Source: Nostoc sp. CHAB 5715
Lineage (GTDB): Bacteria > Cyanobacteriota > Cyanobacteriia > Cyanobacteriales > Nostocaceae
DNA length: 16,108 nucleotides
Direction of reading: 5' to 3'
NCBI RefSeq assembly: GCF_020829685.1
Contig: NZ_JAIVFR010000032.1
Location: 1 to 16,108 of the forward strand
Shown: positions 1-9,930 of the stretch, one piece after another
Numbering within the stretch: the stretch's first letter is position 1
How the letters are laid out: every line of letters starts with the position of its first letter
Translations under genes and position numbers: made by a program
The notes under the pieces: generated by a model
Databases searched by the model: none
What the model was told of the DNA's origin: nothing
The model's input: the letters and a program-made list of their open reading frames with translations, nothing else

Positions 1-1268
1 TCATCCACAGATGGCAACTTACGTTTTTGCACAAATTGCGCGATCGCAGCCCCAGTTCTCTTGCCATAAACGACACATTCCAGCAGAGAATTACTGCCCA
101 AGCGATTAGCACCATGTACGGAAACACAAGATGTTTCGCCAGCAGCAAAGAAAGCATCAACTAAACCATCGCCACTACTGCGGACTTGCCCATCAGTATT
201 AACTGGGATACCACCCATACAATAGTGAATTGTCGGACGGACTGGCATAGGTTGAGTTACCGCATCAACGCCTACCAAACGGTGTGCTTCTTCCCAACAG
301 AAGGGGACGCGACTCATAATTTTTTCTTTGCCCAGATGGCGTAAATCCAGATAGACAAAGGGGCCACCAGCACTACCATTAAGATGAATACCACGACCGG
401 CGCGAATCTCGTAAGCGATCGCTCGTGAGGTAATATCACGAGGAGCCAGTTCCATGCGACTGGGTGCATAGTTCGCCATAAAGCGATCGCCTTCACTATT
501 AATTAGATACGCCCCTTCACCCCGTACTGCTTCCGAAATCAACACGCCTACCGGATATAAGCCAGTGGGATGAAATTGGACAAATTCCATATCTTCTAGG
601 GGTAAACCTGCGATCGCAGTCATAGCCAAACCATCACCCGAAGAAGCGTAATCATTAGAGGTAGTGTTATAAACGCGACCATAGCCCCCTGTGGCAAACA
701 TCACCGCCTTGGCTCGCACCACCTCGATATGTCCATCCAAAAGATGGAACATTACCACACCCTTCGCCTCATTTTCTGACAAAATGAGACGCATTACATA
801 CCATTCTTCATAAACTTGCACCCCATAACGCCGCAGGTTGTTCACCAATTCGTGCAAAATCGCGTGACCGGTCTTATCAGCTGCGTAGCAAGTGCGGTTG
901 TGGGAATGTCCGCCAAAAGCCCGTTGGGCAATACGCCCATCGGGTAAGCGAGAGAACAAAACGCCGAGATGTTCCAAGTCAATTACCACATCTGGCGCTT
1001 CTTGGGCGAGAATTGCCACAGCATCTTGGTCTGCCAAGTAATCAGAACCCTTGACAGTATCAAAAGCATGTGCTTCCCAACTATCTTCTGAATCAACATT
1101 TTTCAGCGATGCAGCCATACCACCTTGAGCCGCCACCGAGTGCGATCGAATTGGGTGGGTTTTGGCAACCACAGCAATATTTAAATTAGGGTCAGTGCGG
1201 GCAATTTCTACAGCAGCCCGACATCCCGCCAATCCACCCCCGACAATAATCACATCGTGTTCCAGCAT
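1..1268 (-). CDS. sdhA: Succinate dehydrogenase/fumarate reductase flavoprotein subunit, C-terminus cut by the window edge
   Basis: FAD-containing catalytic subunit that interconverts succinate and fumarate and feeds electrons to the iron-sulfur subunit and quinone pool at the membrane. The frame is open from an ATG at 1268 to the left edge (422 codons; family members are usually near 575-600). The N-terminus [19 protein letters not shown] is a Rossmann FAD-binding motif. [10 protein letters not shown] follows, and its His (about residue 43) matches the histidine that binds FAD covalently in this family. Later come [24 protein letters not shown], and PRDITSRAI with the active-site-type Arg. 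The final residues in view, [18 protein letters not shown], are also typical. What is missing is the C-terminal helical domain. The gene upstream on the same strand is separated from it by a terminator, so sdhA probably has its own promoter. Confidence 0.95.
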   Translation of the reverse strand, partial: MLEHDVIIVGGGLAGCRAAVEIARTDPNLNIAVVAKTHPIRSHSVAAQGGMAASLKNVDSEDSWEAHAFDTVKGSDYLADQDAVAILAQEAPDVVIDLEHLGVLFSRLPDGRIAQRAFGGHSHNRTCYAADKTGHAILHELVNNLRRYGVQVYEEWYVMRLILSENEAKGVVMFHLLDGHIEVVRAKAVMFATGGYGRVYNTTSNDYASSGDGLAMTAIAGLPLEDMEFVQFHPTGLYPVGVLISEAVRGEGAYLINSEGDRFMANYAPSRMELAPRDITSRAIAYEIRAGRGIHLNGSAGGPFVYLDLRHLGKEKIMSRVPFCWEEAHRLVGVDAVTQPMPVRPTIHYCMGGIPVNTDGQVRSSGDGLVDAFFAAGETSCVSVHGANRLGSNSLLECVVYGKRTGAAIAQFVQKRKLPSVD

Positions 1269-1353
1269 AATTAGCCCCTAATTGCAAACCACTGCTGTTC
1301 TATTGTAGAGAGGTGATTAATCAGACAGTGTGTTGCAACAGTGGCATCTCTAC

Positions 1354-1380
1354 AAAAAAATCCCTGTTTATAAACAGGGA
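1354..1380 (-). terminator. Intrinsic terminator after the small membrane protein gene
   Basis: A perfect 20-base palindrome, TCCCTGTTTATAAACAGGGA, lies at 1361-1380. On the minus strand it is followed directly by seven T (1360-1354). It sits between the 1497-1814 gene and the sdhA start, so it would end the upstream transcript about 90 nt before sdhA. Confidence 0.75.
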
Positions 1381-1433
1381 TATTATTATAAATTTTGAAA
1401 TTAGAAGGGAAAAATTAAAAATGAATAGTTAGG

Positions 1434-1488
1434 TCTTCACTCCTAACTCCTGTACAGACGCGATTAATCGCGTCTCTACTCCTAACTC
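1434..1488. repeat. 55-bp dispersed repeat, copy 1, with an 18-bp palindromic core
   Basis: The 55 bases are identical to 3711-3765. The core GACGCGATTAATCGCGTC (1457-1474) is a perfect palindrome flanked by CTCCTAA-type heptamers. The copy ends 8 bp from the stop codon of the neighbouring minus-strand gene. Confidence 0.9.
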
Positions 1489-1496
1489 CTAACTCT

Positions 1497-1814
1497 TCAG
1501 CTAGCCGCCTGTGCAGGTTGTTGCTGAGACACATTACCTGGTATGGGTTCCATTTTGGTTCCAGGCCCTACAGGAGTGACTTCAATATGATTTAACAAGG
1601 TAGTGACAAACGCAAACAACAAGAAAGGTAGCGATAGCAGAACGACAAGGCCAGCTGTTGCTAAAGCGTACACGGGGCGCTTGGCACCCATAAGCGCCAA
1701 GGCTGATGCCAAACTTAGGGTAATTGTAATCAACCAAACAATTATTTGACCGTAGATATCACCGAAAGTCAGGGTACAGACAAACCGATATTTTTGAGTA
1801 TTATTTCCGCTCAT
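1497..1814 (-). CDS. Small hypothetical two-helix membrane protein
   Basis: I do not recognise the family. The 105-residue product has a short polar N-terminus, a hydrophobic segment around residues 21-42, a KRP turn, a second hydrophobic segment around 49-73, and a polar Pro/Gln-rich tail ending QQQPAQAAS. It is probably an integral inner- or thylakoid-membrane protein with both termini on the same side. ATG at 1814 is chosen; GTG at 1817 directly precedes it and is also possible. A GAGG Shine-Dalgarno lies 5 nt before the GTG and 8 nt before the ATG, so the two cannot be separated firmly. It is transcribed alone: an 860-bp gap lies upstream and a terminator downstream. Composition and codon pattern look native. 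Confidence 0.7.
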   Translation of the reverse strand: MSGNNTQKYRFVCTLTFGDIYGQIIVWLITITLSLASALALMGAKRPVYALATAGLVVLLSLPFLLFAFVTTLLNHIEVTPVGPGTKMEPIPGNVSQQQPAQAAS

Positions 1815-2071
1815 CACATTTGCCTCAAGTCTCTCCTAATAGGTTCTACGTTAGAACTATGTTTGCCTTCTAGACAATTTCTAAATATTTTTGCAAGCTT
1901 CGTAATATAACTTTACAATCATTGTTTTTCGTTACAAAGCGCAATTTCTAGTACAGCATGACGGAAATACACCAACCATAGGCTACGGGAAGCCCTTCTT
2001 TTGTAGTCGTCGTTACCTGGAATTCTCCCCTTCTCTTGTACTACGAAATAATTTAACTGTTAGCTTTGTCA

Positions 2072-2198
2072 CCCGCCTGGAACTAAAGTTCTTTGGCTTT
2101 TAGCTAAAGTCTACTGAAGTAGACTAAAGATTTTTCGCTATATTTAGTCATCTTCAGATGACTTTTGCTATTAGCAAGGAACTTCAGTTCCTTGCGGG
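2072..2198. repeat. 127-bp palindromic element made of successive hairpins
   Basis: The ends are inverted (CCCGC at 2072, GCGGG ending at 2198). Inside are four perfect or near-perfect hairpins: GGAACTAAAGTTC (2079-2091), AGTCTACTGAAGTAGACT (2108-2125), AGTCATCTTCAGATGACT (2146-2163) and GCAAGGAACTTCAGTTCCTTGC's 22-base arm pair at 2174-2195. It has no coding capacity and resembles the non-autonomous palindromic repeats dispersed in Nostocales genomes. Confidence 0.75.
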
Positions 2199-2623
2199 AT
2201 ATGACTTTTACGTTAAGTTGACACCTATGCACTGCGTCGCGCGAATTTCTGGCGTTGTACTCCTTTGAAGAACCCGCAGGCTAGTAAGTGGCGTTGTGTT
2301 ATGCCGTAGCCTAACGCACCATCCCAATAACGCACCCTACCAGATTGAAGCCAATGTGCTTAACAGTTAGCACAAAAACTAAGAGAGCTAGGTGTTGATA
2401 TAGGCTAAGTTTTTTGTTAAAAGTTTTCGCAATCCTAATGACCTCCTTAACAAATAGACTCTTTGCCTAAAGCAAAAATAATTTTTGTCATCTACCAAAT
2501 TCCAGATATTTAGGATATGGTATTTAATTTTTTTGATGGTAAATATTAACTAGATAAATCCAGTAAAGTCCGAATGGAAAAACTAATTTTTTGATGTTAA
2601 ATTTTGAGTATTGCCCGAATTTG

Positions 2624-2652
2624 TTGACTTTAATCAACAAAACCCTTTATTT
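2624..2652 (+). promoter_or_regulatory. Putative promoter with overlapping inverted repeat, upstream of the barrel gene
   Basis: TTGACT (2624-2629) and TATTTT (near 2648-2653) with about 18 nt spacing would start transcription near 2660. The -35 box lies inside an inverted repeat, TTGTTGA (2621-2627) and TCAACAA (2634-2640), which could be an operator. The -10 match is only moderate. Confidence 0.4.
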
Positions 2653-2681
2653 TTCGTGGCAATATTGTTTTAGGAGTGAAC

Positions 2682-3521
2682 GTGAAGACTATTTTTTTTC
2701 GTAAAGGTGTTTTTTGGTTACCAAGTATAGCTGCTCTTACAGTCCTGAGTAGCGGCTTATCTGCAAGTGCCCAAACAGTAGACAAGGTGAGCAGTCAAGC
2801 ATTAACCGACCCTTCCGCAACCGTAGCGTCTCCCAACGAGTTTAGTACAGAACTAGACACTGTAAGTCAAAATCTCTCTACAGAAACAACTGAAACATTT
2901 ACAGCAACAAATTTAGCTAAGGTACAGCAGCCCCCAAACGCTGCGATACAGGAAAACGCCAGTGTAACGCCTACACCCGTTCCAGGTACAGTGGCAACCT
3001 CATCTACGACACTTACCTCTAAGTTTGTACAACCGACTTCTCAAACTACTGTTCAACCATCTGTTACCATAGCGCAATCGGATATTAATTTAGGTACAAC
3101 TACCCGTGGCGGCAGCAGCTATATTGGCGTCGCTGCTAACATTGGTTTGAGTGGTGGGGACACGTCTTTGGGCGACGGTAACTTTGCAGTAGTCAGCAAA
3201 ATTGGACTGACAAATGCTATATCAGTGCGACCCTCAGCTGTATTTGGGGACAACACCACAATTTTACTTCCTGTCACCTACGATTTTACCTTTCAGCCAG
3301 CAGATGCTTTTAGCGAACCGTTAGCGATCGCACCTTACGTTGGAGTGGGTGCAGCTTACAAAACTGGTGATGATTCGCAATTTGCCTTTTTGGTATCTGG
3401 TGGCATTGATGTGCCTCTAACTCCTCAATTTACTGCAACGGCTGCTGTAAATGCCGGATTTTTCGATGAAACTGATATAGGCTTGTTGTTAGGAGTTGGT
3501 TACAACTTTACTGGCTTTTAA
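2682..3521 (+). CDS. Secreted outer-membrane beta-barrel-like protein
   Basis: The 279-residue product starts with a Sec signal peptide: KTIFFRKG, a hydrophobic core, then a probable cleavage after LSASA. A Ser/Thr/Pro/Gln-rich low-complexity linker follows (about residues 30-140). The C-terminal half alternates hydrophobic and polar residues with many Gly: SSYIGVAANIGLSGG, YDFTFQPADAFSEPLAIAPYVGVGAAY, and GLLLGVGYNFTGF at the end. A terminal Phe after such strands is typical of outer-membrane barrels. The role (porin, adhesin or structural) cannot be told. Start choice: GTG at 2682 has AGGAG five bases upstream. The longer GTG start at 2676 would overlap that Shine-Dalgarno, so 2682 is preferred. 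It is a single-gene unit between repeats. Confidence 0.8.
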   Translation: MKTIFFRKGVFWLPSIAALTVLSSGLSASAQTVDKVSSQALTDPSATVASPNEFSTELDTVSQNLSTETTETFTATNLAKVQQPPNAAIQENASVTPTPVPGTVATSSTTLTSKFVQPTSQTTVQPSVTIAQSDINLGTTTRGGSSYIGVAANIGLSGGDTSLGDGNFAVVSKIGLTNAISVRPSAVFGDNTTILLPVTYDFTFQPADAFSEPLAIAPYVGVGAAYKTGDDSQFAFLVSGGIDVPLTPQFTATAAVNAGFFDETDIGLLLGVGYNFTGF

Positions 3522-3558
3522 GAGTTAGGAGTTATGAGTTAGTAATATTTCACTCATA

Positions 3559-3693
3559 ATATGATGTCCGGGCAATTAAGCATAATACCCGGAACCCAAA
3601 GAGCCAAAGCTACGCTTTAGCTCCCCTAAGAGCAGGCTCTTAGGGGTTGGGGGTGGGGTTCTTTTATTATGGGTAATTTGGCGGACATGATAT
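3559..3693. mobile_element. MITE-like element, 135 bp, with 29-bp imperfect terminal inverted repeats
   Basis: The left end (3559-3587) and the reverse complement of the right end (3665-3693) match at 23 of 29 positions, sharing ATGTCCG and CATAATA blocks. Inside is a perfect 11-bp stem with a 2-nt loop, CCCCTAAGAGC (3623-3633) and GCTCTTAGGGG (3636-3646). No ORF; such an element would need a transposase supplied elsewhere. Confidence 0.65.
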
Positions 3694-3710
3694 AACTCCT
3701 AACTTTTAAC

Positions 3711-3765
3711 TCTTCACTCCTAACTCCTGTACAGACGCGATTAATCGCGTCTCTACTCCTAACTC
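3711..3765. repeat. 55-bp dispersed repeat, copy 2
   Basis: Identical over 55 bases to 1434-1488, including the palindrome GACGCGATTAATCGCGTC at 3734-3751. It ends 16 bp from the natB stop codon, so both copies lie just 3' of minus-strand genes. Confidence 0.9.
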
Positions 3766-3780
3766 ATAACTCCTAACTTT

Positions 3781-5100
3781 TTATTTAGGGGTAACTTTGT
3801 CAATTACCTTGATTTTGCCATCGTCTCCTACTGTCCAAACATCGTAAACACCTACGACATCGCCGTTAGCATCAACATCTACGTTGCCACTGGCTCCTTG
3901 GTAATTAATCTTTTTACCATCTTTAAGTAACTTTAGTCCCTCGCAGACATCGGTAACTTCCGTACCAGGCCCATCAGCTACTTCACGGATTTTGCTGGCT
4001 ATACCAACACCTGTATTTTGTTTAGCAGCTTGTGCAGCTAACATCAGTAAAGCAGCCGCATCCCAAGCTTGAGGAGCGTATTCTCCTGGTGCACCACCCT
4101 TTTTATCCTTCCACAGCTTGTTGAAAGCTTCTAGCGCTTTACCATCGGAACCGGGTACTGTACCGATCGCTCCGGTTAAAATAAATTTATCACCATCTTT
4201 GCCAACTTGTTCTGGAAAAGTAGGTGATTTTACCCCATCTGTAAGTAGAATTTGCACTCCCTTCGTCACACCTTGCTGATAGGCGGCTTTCAGGAACAGA
4301 CTGCCAGTTTCCGCATACAGTACAGCTAGGACTGCATCTGGTTTACCAGCAAAAGCAGCAGCCGCTTCTGTATCAAATGTCTGGGCTTTCGGGTCGTAGC
4401 GGACAGGTTTATCTTTATTAACGATGGTTCCACCCAATTTTTCAAAAGTTTGCACAAATGCTTTTTCAAAGCCAACGCCATAGTCGTTATTAATCACAAC
4501 TGTAGAAACTCGCTTGAAACCTTTTTTTCTAGCAAGTTGGGCTAAAGCTAGTGCTTGGTAGGTATCGGGGGGAGCAGTACGCGCCCAAAAGCCTTTATAA
4601 TCGCCTTTTTGAGCCTTTTCAGTAAAGACAGGACTGGTACTACCAGGGGAAACCAGCATGACTTTATTCGGTGTGGCAATGGAGACTGCTGCACTAGAAA
4701 CGCTGCTGGCAAAGGAGCCAACTACACCTGCCACTTTATCTAAAGTTGCTAGTTTGGTCATACCGGCTGCACCCGCTCTGGGGTCGGTTTGGTCGTCTAC
4801 TTGCACCAAGGTAACGGGTTCGCCATTCACCCCACCGCAGGCATTGACGGTATCGACGAGTAAAGGAACAGAACCTAGCATCTGCTGTCCAACAGAAGCC
4901 AAGTCGCCTGTTGTCGGTAGCAAGGAACCAATTTTTAGCCCTTGAGTAGTACTTGTAGTAGTTGAGTTTGCTGCTGGGGTAGCGGTACTGCCGTTGTTAG
5001 CTGTGCCATTGGGGGTACTATTATCACCACAAGCCCCAACTAGGAACCCAATTGCTAGGGTAGCTATACTGAAAGTTAAGGCAGCGCTAATTTTTCTCAT
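3781..5100 (-). CDS. natB: Periplasmic amino-acid-binding lipoprotein of an ABC transporter, NatB type
   Basis: Substrate-binding protein that captures neutral or branched-chain-type amino acids for an ABC permease. The 439-residue product has a lipoprotein signal peptide with lipobox LVGAC (Cys 24), then a low-complexity Thr/Ser/Asn linker to about residue 50. The mature domain begins LKIGSLLPTTGDLASVGQQ, the classic opening of the Leu/Ile/Val-binding (periplasmic binding fold I) family. Further family-like segments are GGVNGEPVTLVQVDDQTDP, VAGVVGSFASSVSSAAV and FKRVSTVVINNDYGVGF. No permease or ATPase gene is nearby, so it must serve a transporter encoded elsewhere. From memory, natB of the Anabaena N-I neutral amino acid permease is likewise separated from its partners and lies beside crtB, which supports the name. 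Substrate specificity is inferred. The GAGGAG upstream lies 12 nt from the ATG, a long spacing. Confidence 0.85.
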   Translation of the reverse strand: MRKISAALTFSIATLAIGFLVGACGDNSTPNGTANNGSTATPAANSTTTSTTQGLKIGSLLPTTGDLASVGQQMLGSVPLLVDTVNACGGVNGEPVTLVQVDDQTDPRAGAAGMTKLATLDKVAGVVGSFASSVSSAAVSIATPNKVMLVSPGSTSPVFTEKAQKGDYKGFWARTAPPDTYQALALAQLARKKGFKRVSTVVINNDYGVGFEKAFVQTFEKLGGTIVNKDKPVRYDPKAQTFDTEAAAAFAGKPDAVLAVLYAETGSLFLKAAYQQGVTKGVQILLTDGVKSPTFPEQVGKDGDKFILTGAIGTVPGSDGKALEAFNKLWKDKKGGAPGEYAPQAWDAAALLMLAAQAAKQNTGVGIASKIREVADGPGTEVTDVCEGLKLLKDGKKINYQGASGNVDVDANGDVVGVYDVWTVGDDGKIKVIDKVTPK

Positions 5101-5291
5101 AAGTAACTTTGACTCCTCAGATATTTAGGAGCCTAAAAGTAAGATTCAAACTAGATTTCTAAGTTAGCTGGATCTTATCAAGACTCCAAAAGATAAATCA
5201 TATCATCCATCTTTGGGAGTAGAAATATTTACCACTAGATTAGTATTATTTTTCTACACAGAATATACTCTGTGTATCAAAGGCTGGAAAA

Positions 5292-5383
5292 CGGAGAGGG
5301 AGGGATTCGAACCCTCGGTACGGAGTTGCCTGCCGTACAACAGATTAGCAATCTGCCGCTTTCGACCACTCAGCCACCTCTCC
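5292..5383 (-). tRNA. trnS-GCU: tRNA-Ser(GCU), stand-alone
   Basis: Acceptor GGAGAGG (5383-5377) pairs with CCTCTCC (5299-5293), discriminator G at 5292. The anticodon loop carries GCT in the stem AGATT...AATCT context, and a long variable arm and TTCGAAT T-loop are present. It is a canonical class II tRNA of 92 nt, without encoded CCA, better formed than the second tRNA-Ser(GCU) inside the array at 13094-13180. Confidence 0.95.
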
Positions 5384-5423
5384 ATGACTCACGAATATTA
5401 ATGTTATCAGATTTGTTTGGGGG

Positions 5424-5514
5424 AGTCAATAGTCATTAGTCATTAGTCATTGGTCATTGGTTGTTGGTTATTCACAAAACACTAAGGACTAAGGACTAAT
5501 GACCAAGGACTAAT
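5424..5514. repeat. Heptameric short tandem repeats forming a long imperfect hairpin
   Basis: TAGTCAT/TGGTCAT heptamers on the left (about 5428-5460) are complementary to GGACTAA/TGACCAA heptamers on the right (about 5482-5514). Positions 5442-5458 and 5498-5514 pair over 17 bases with one mismatch. It lies between the crtB stop and the tRNA-Ser gene. A T-run follows only on the plus strand, so I do not call it a crtB terminator. Confidence 0.7.
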
Positions 5515-5517
5515 TTT

Positions 5518-7873
<2,356 letters not shown>

Positions 7874-7920
7874 TTAACCCTAATGCCCTTCAATATTTCT
7901 TAATGGTTTTGTCGATTCTC

Positions 7921-7926
7921 ATTATA
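7921..7926 (-). promoter_or_regulatory. -10 box of the probable crtP-crtB promoter
   Basis: A perfect TATAAT on the minus strand, followed by a leader of about 40 nt to the crtP ATG. No good -35 box is seen 16-18 nt upstream (GCCAAA at best), so it may depend on an activator or a group 2 sigma factor. A HIP1 octamer lies at about 7960. Confidence 0.45.
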
Positions 7927-8060
7927 CGTTGCAATCCGTAACATTTGGCAGTTATTGTGCGATCGCTCCCCCAAAAAACTTTTGCCAAAGGGAATTTTAT
8001 TTACACCTACCTACCCAACAAAATTGCCAATGCCATTGTTGGTAATAGGTTTTGGCAAGC

Positions 8061-8099
8061 ATTTCATCTAGATTTACTACATGTAAATCTAGATGAAAT
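8061..8099. repeat. Perfect 17-bp inverted repeat with 5-nt loop
   Basis: ATTTCATCTAGATTTAC (8061-8077) and its exact complement (8083-8099) flank TACAT. There is no adjacent T-run of terminator type on either strand. It lies between two divergent-free minus genes and inside no credible CDS. Confidence 0.85.
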
Positions 8100-8129
8100 A
8101 AAAGTAATTCCTTTGACTAAAAATAGTTA

Positions 8130-8222
8130 TAGGACTTACGCAAAAATCGCCCAAAAGCTTAATTTATCGAACCGCCAAGACGCCAAGAACGCCAAGAATT
8201 CGTAGAGCGTGCGTAAGTCCTA
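8130..8222. mobile_element. MITE-like element, 93 bp, with 13-bp perfect terminal inverted repeats
   Basis: TAGGACTTACGCA (8130-8142) and TGCGTAAGTCCTA (8210-8222) are exact complements. The interior has the CGCCAAGA/CGCCAAGAA direct repeats (about 8172-8200). The AGGACTTACGCA terminus is, from general knowledge, a frequent dispersed sequence in Nostocales genomes. No coding capacity. Confidence 0.8.
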
Positions 8223-8303
8223 AGTTAATCTCAAACGTGGTCTTAAACTATAGGATTCCTATTTGATTTTTGAATAAACACCGTACACCTCGAAAAGCCT
8301 GAT

Positions 8304-8331
8304 TCCCTACTCCCTACTCCCTATTCCCTAC
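8304..8331. repeat. Heptameric tandem repeat, four TCCCTAC-type units
   Basis: Units TCCCTAC, TCCCTAC, TCCCTAT, TCCCTAC in direct succession, a short tandemly repeated repetitive sequence typical of heterocystous cyanobacteria. Confidence 0.9.
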
Positions 8332-8590
8332 TCCCCGCCTACGCAAATAATTTCAAAAATCAAAGCGGATTACTATAGTTGATTTCTTTGAGAATCCGTG
8401 TATCTGCTTTGAGAAAATATCTTGAGCAGTGGTGAAAGGCTACCAGTTGATTTCCAGGATACTTTTATTCGGCAAACATTTAATTTGTGTAAAAATAAAG
8501 ACTAAATATATTTTGTTTAAGTATTTTTGCTGTTACATCATGGTGACAATTGTGGAAACTGAAGACTAAACTCATTACCACATAAGTTAC

Positions 8591-9547
8591 CTAAATACAT
8601 TTCAGTAGAGAAGATGCTCGAAAGTCGTGCTGCATTCCATAGTCAGTTCGGGCAAATTCTATTTGTAATATTAAACGGTCTTTATCAGTAGGAGTAATTC
8701 CTTTATGAAAACAAAGCGGATCTTCCACAAATCCAAAACCAGCTTTGCCACAAATCTTTACTAAAGATTCAGAACCATAATAATCGATGATTTCTTCATC
8801 TGTCTCTCGTTTACGTAGCCAAAGATGTGACAGCTTCTTCTTATTGTGACTACCACGAACACAGACATGAGGGCCGCTTTGATCATCTACATCAGTCAAA
8901 TAAAAGAAAAACTTTAGAAACCGATAATCGTCTATATCGTAATGAAACAATTGGGCAGCTTGGCTTTTTTCATAATACGTTGTTTCTCCTGAAAAACTCC
9001 ACCACATCATATTCCCTTGATGTACTGCTTGAGCATCTAAATATCTAGCAGCTATTGCCAATAATTTTGGATCATTTTGAAGTTTTTTTATAACAGGGCA
9101 AAGCAAAGATGTATTAAAATAACTACCGATGATAAAATGTTTTCCTGACTTGAGTTTAGCTTGTTCCTTTTGATGATAAAAGAAACCCATATTTGTTTTT
9201 CGATTGCCATAACAAACTGTTGAATGAGCAAATTCTACTATTTCTTTAACAATATCTTGGGGTAAATTAATTCCCAAATATAATCCATCAGTTTTGAGAG
9301 TGTTTACAACGTCGTCTACATTCACATCTGAAAAACAACTATTGCTTTCATTAATGAGTGATAAATATAGTTTATTTGAGGGGTGACAAAGAAATGTCAT
9401 TATAGCTCGCCCAGTTTTAAATCGGGCAATTTTACGCATTAAAAGCCATCTCGGATTTTTAGTCAATCCTTTATAATTTTCATAACAAATATCATAAAAT
9501 TTGGAAAAAATTCTCTCTAGAAAGTTGTTGAATAAACTTATAGACAT
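8591..9547 (-). CDS. Phytanoyl-CoA dioxygenase (PhyH)-like Fe(II)/2-oxoglutarate oxygenase
   Basis: Probable cytoplasmic non-haem iron oxygenase that hydroxylates a small molecule using 2-oxoglutarate; the substrate is unknown. From the ATG at 9547 it is 318 residues. The jelly-roll metal site can be read: His202-Tyr-Asp204 in LFHYDIDDYRF, a distal His281 in DPLCFHKGI, and Arg291 in KDRLILQIEFA for the 2-oxoglutarate carboxylate. Between them, FYLTDVDDQSGPHVCVRGSH is the signature-like PhyH segment. The first about 90 residues are basic and aromatic without a clear domain. Start: AGGAG sits 4 nt before the ATG at 9547. A GTG at 9583 with GGAG 7 nt upstream is an alternative giving 330 residues. 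The gene is clearly more AT-rich than crtP and nagZ, suggesting acquisition. No tailoring or biosynthetic partner lies next to it. Confidence 0.75.
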   Translation of the reverse strand: MSISLFNNFLERIFSKFYDICYENYKGLTKNPRWLLMRKIARFKTGRAIMTFLCHPSNKLYLSLINESNSCFSDVNVDDVVNTLKTDGLYLGINLPQDIVKEIVEFAHSTVCYGNRKTNMGFFYHQKEQAKLKSGKHFIIGSYFNTSLLCPVIKKLQNDPKLLAIAARYLDAQAVHQGNMMWWSFSGETTYYEKSQAAQLFHYDIDDYRFLKFFFYLTDVDDQSGPHVCVRGSHNKKKLSHLWLRKRETDEEIIDYYGSESLVKICGKAGFGFVEDPLCFHKGITPTDKDRLILQIEFARTDYGMQHDFRASSLLKCI

Positions 9548-9583
9548 AAGTCTCCTGAGATTCATGTAGTAGAATGCGTTCAC

Positions 9584-9930
9584 AAAGTAACTCCAAAGGA
9601 GTACCGCAAAAACCCTTTTGCAGAAAAACTAATTTATACTTACGTAAGTAATATCATGTAATTTGGCTCTAAATTGTGAAATAATGAATAATACTTGCTG
9701 AGAGTCTATTTACTGTTTCTTTTTATAAGTCAGTCTTTTTTAAAGAGTTACTGAGAGGTTGAAGGGTATTGAGCATAGGGCATTGTTCAACAAGTAGGAG
9801 AGCAAACAGAAAATTCTTTCCCTCCTGCCTCTTGAAAGTTTGCACTCCCCATAAGGGTGTAGAATCAGGGTTTATGTCTTCATAGATTGAATATCCCAGT
9901 TGTTTGCTACACAAGTATAGGTAAAGAATT
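9584..9930. other. Intergenic region between the divergent dioxygenase and nagZ genes
   Basis: Should hold both promoters. The one clear structure is a 14-bp palindrome, TACTTACGTAAGTA, at 9637-9650, about 90 bp ahead of the dioxygenase start. An open frame at 9723-9914 (minus) has no family resemblance or ribosome site and is not called. Confidence 0.5.
9637..9650. promoter_or_regulatory. 14-bp palindrome, possible operator
   Basis: TACTTACGTAAGTA is a perfect palindrome located in the divergent intergenic region. Operator function is an inference from position and symmetry only; it also resembles the ACTTACG ends of the MITE at 8130. Confidence 0.3.

Larger units (their letters stand above)
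1815..2681. other. Long gene-free stretch holding repeats and the promoter of the barrel gene
   Basis: No convincing ORF in six frames. It contains a small dispersed repeat of the GGCTACGGGAAGCC type near 1981-1996, the nested-hairpin element at 2072-2198, GTAGCCTAACGCACC-type repeat material around 2305-2330, and an AT-rich promoter zone from about 2590. Confidence 0.7.
7927..8590. other. Gene-free stretch filled with repeats
   Basis: Besides the crtP upstream region it holds the 17-bp hairpin, the 93-bp MITE and the TCCCTAC repeat listed separately. The only long open frame (7945-8205, plus) runs through the hairpin and the MITE and is judged non-coding. From about 8340 to 8590 I see AT-rich DNA with nothing recognisable. 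Confidence 0.65.

Noticed and set aside
5213..5401. 62-codon plus-strand ORF
   Set aside because: It overlaps the tRNA-Ser gene; EREGFEPSVRS is a typical tRNA antisense translation.
5442..5514. Terminator for crtB
   Set aside because: The stem is followed by T only on the plus strand, the wrong direction for crtB.
7945..8205. 86-codon plus-strand ORF upstream of crtP
   Set aside because: It runs through the 17-bp hairpin and the 93-bp MITE; the NRQDAKNAKNS tail is the translated CGCCAAGA repeat, and there is no ribosome site.
9723..9914. 63-codon minus-strand ORF before nagZ
   Set aside because: No Shine-Dalgarno, no family resemblance, and it lies in the divergent promoter region.
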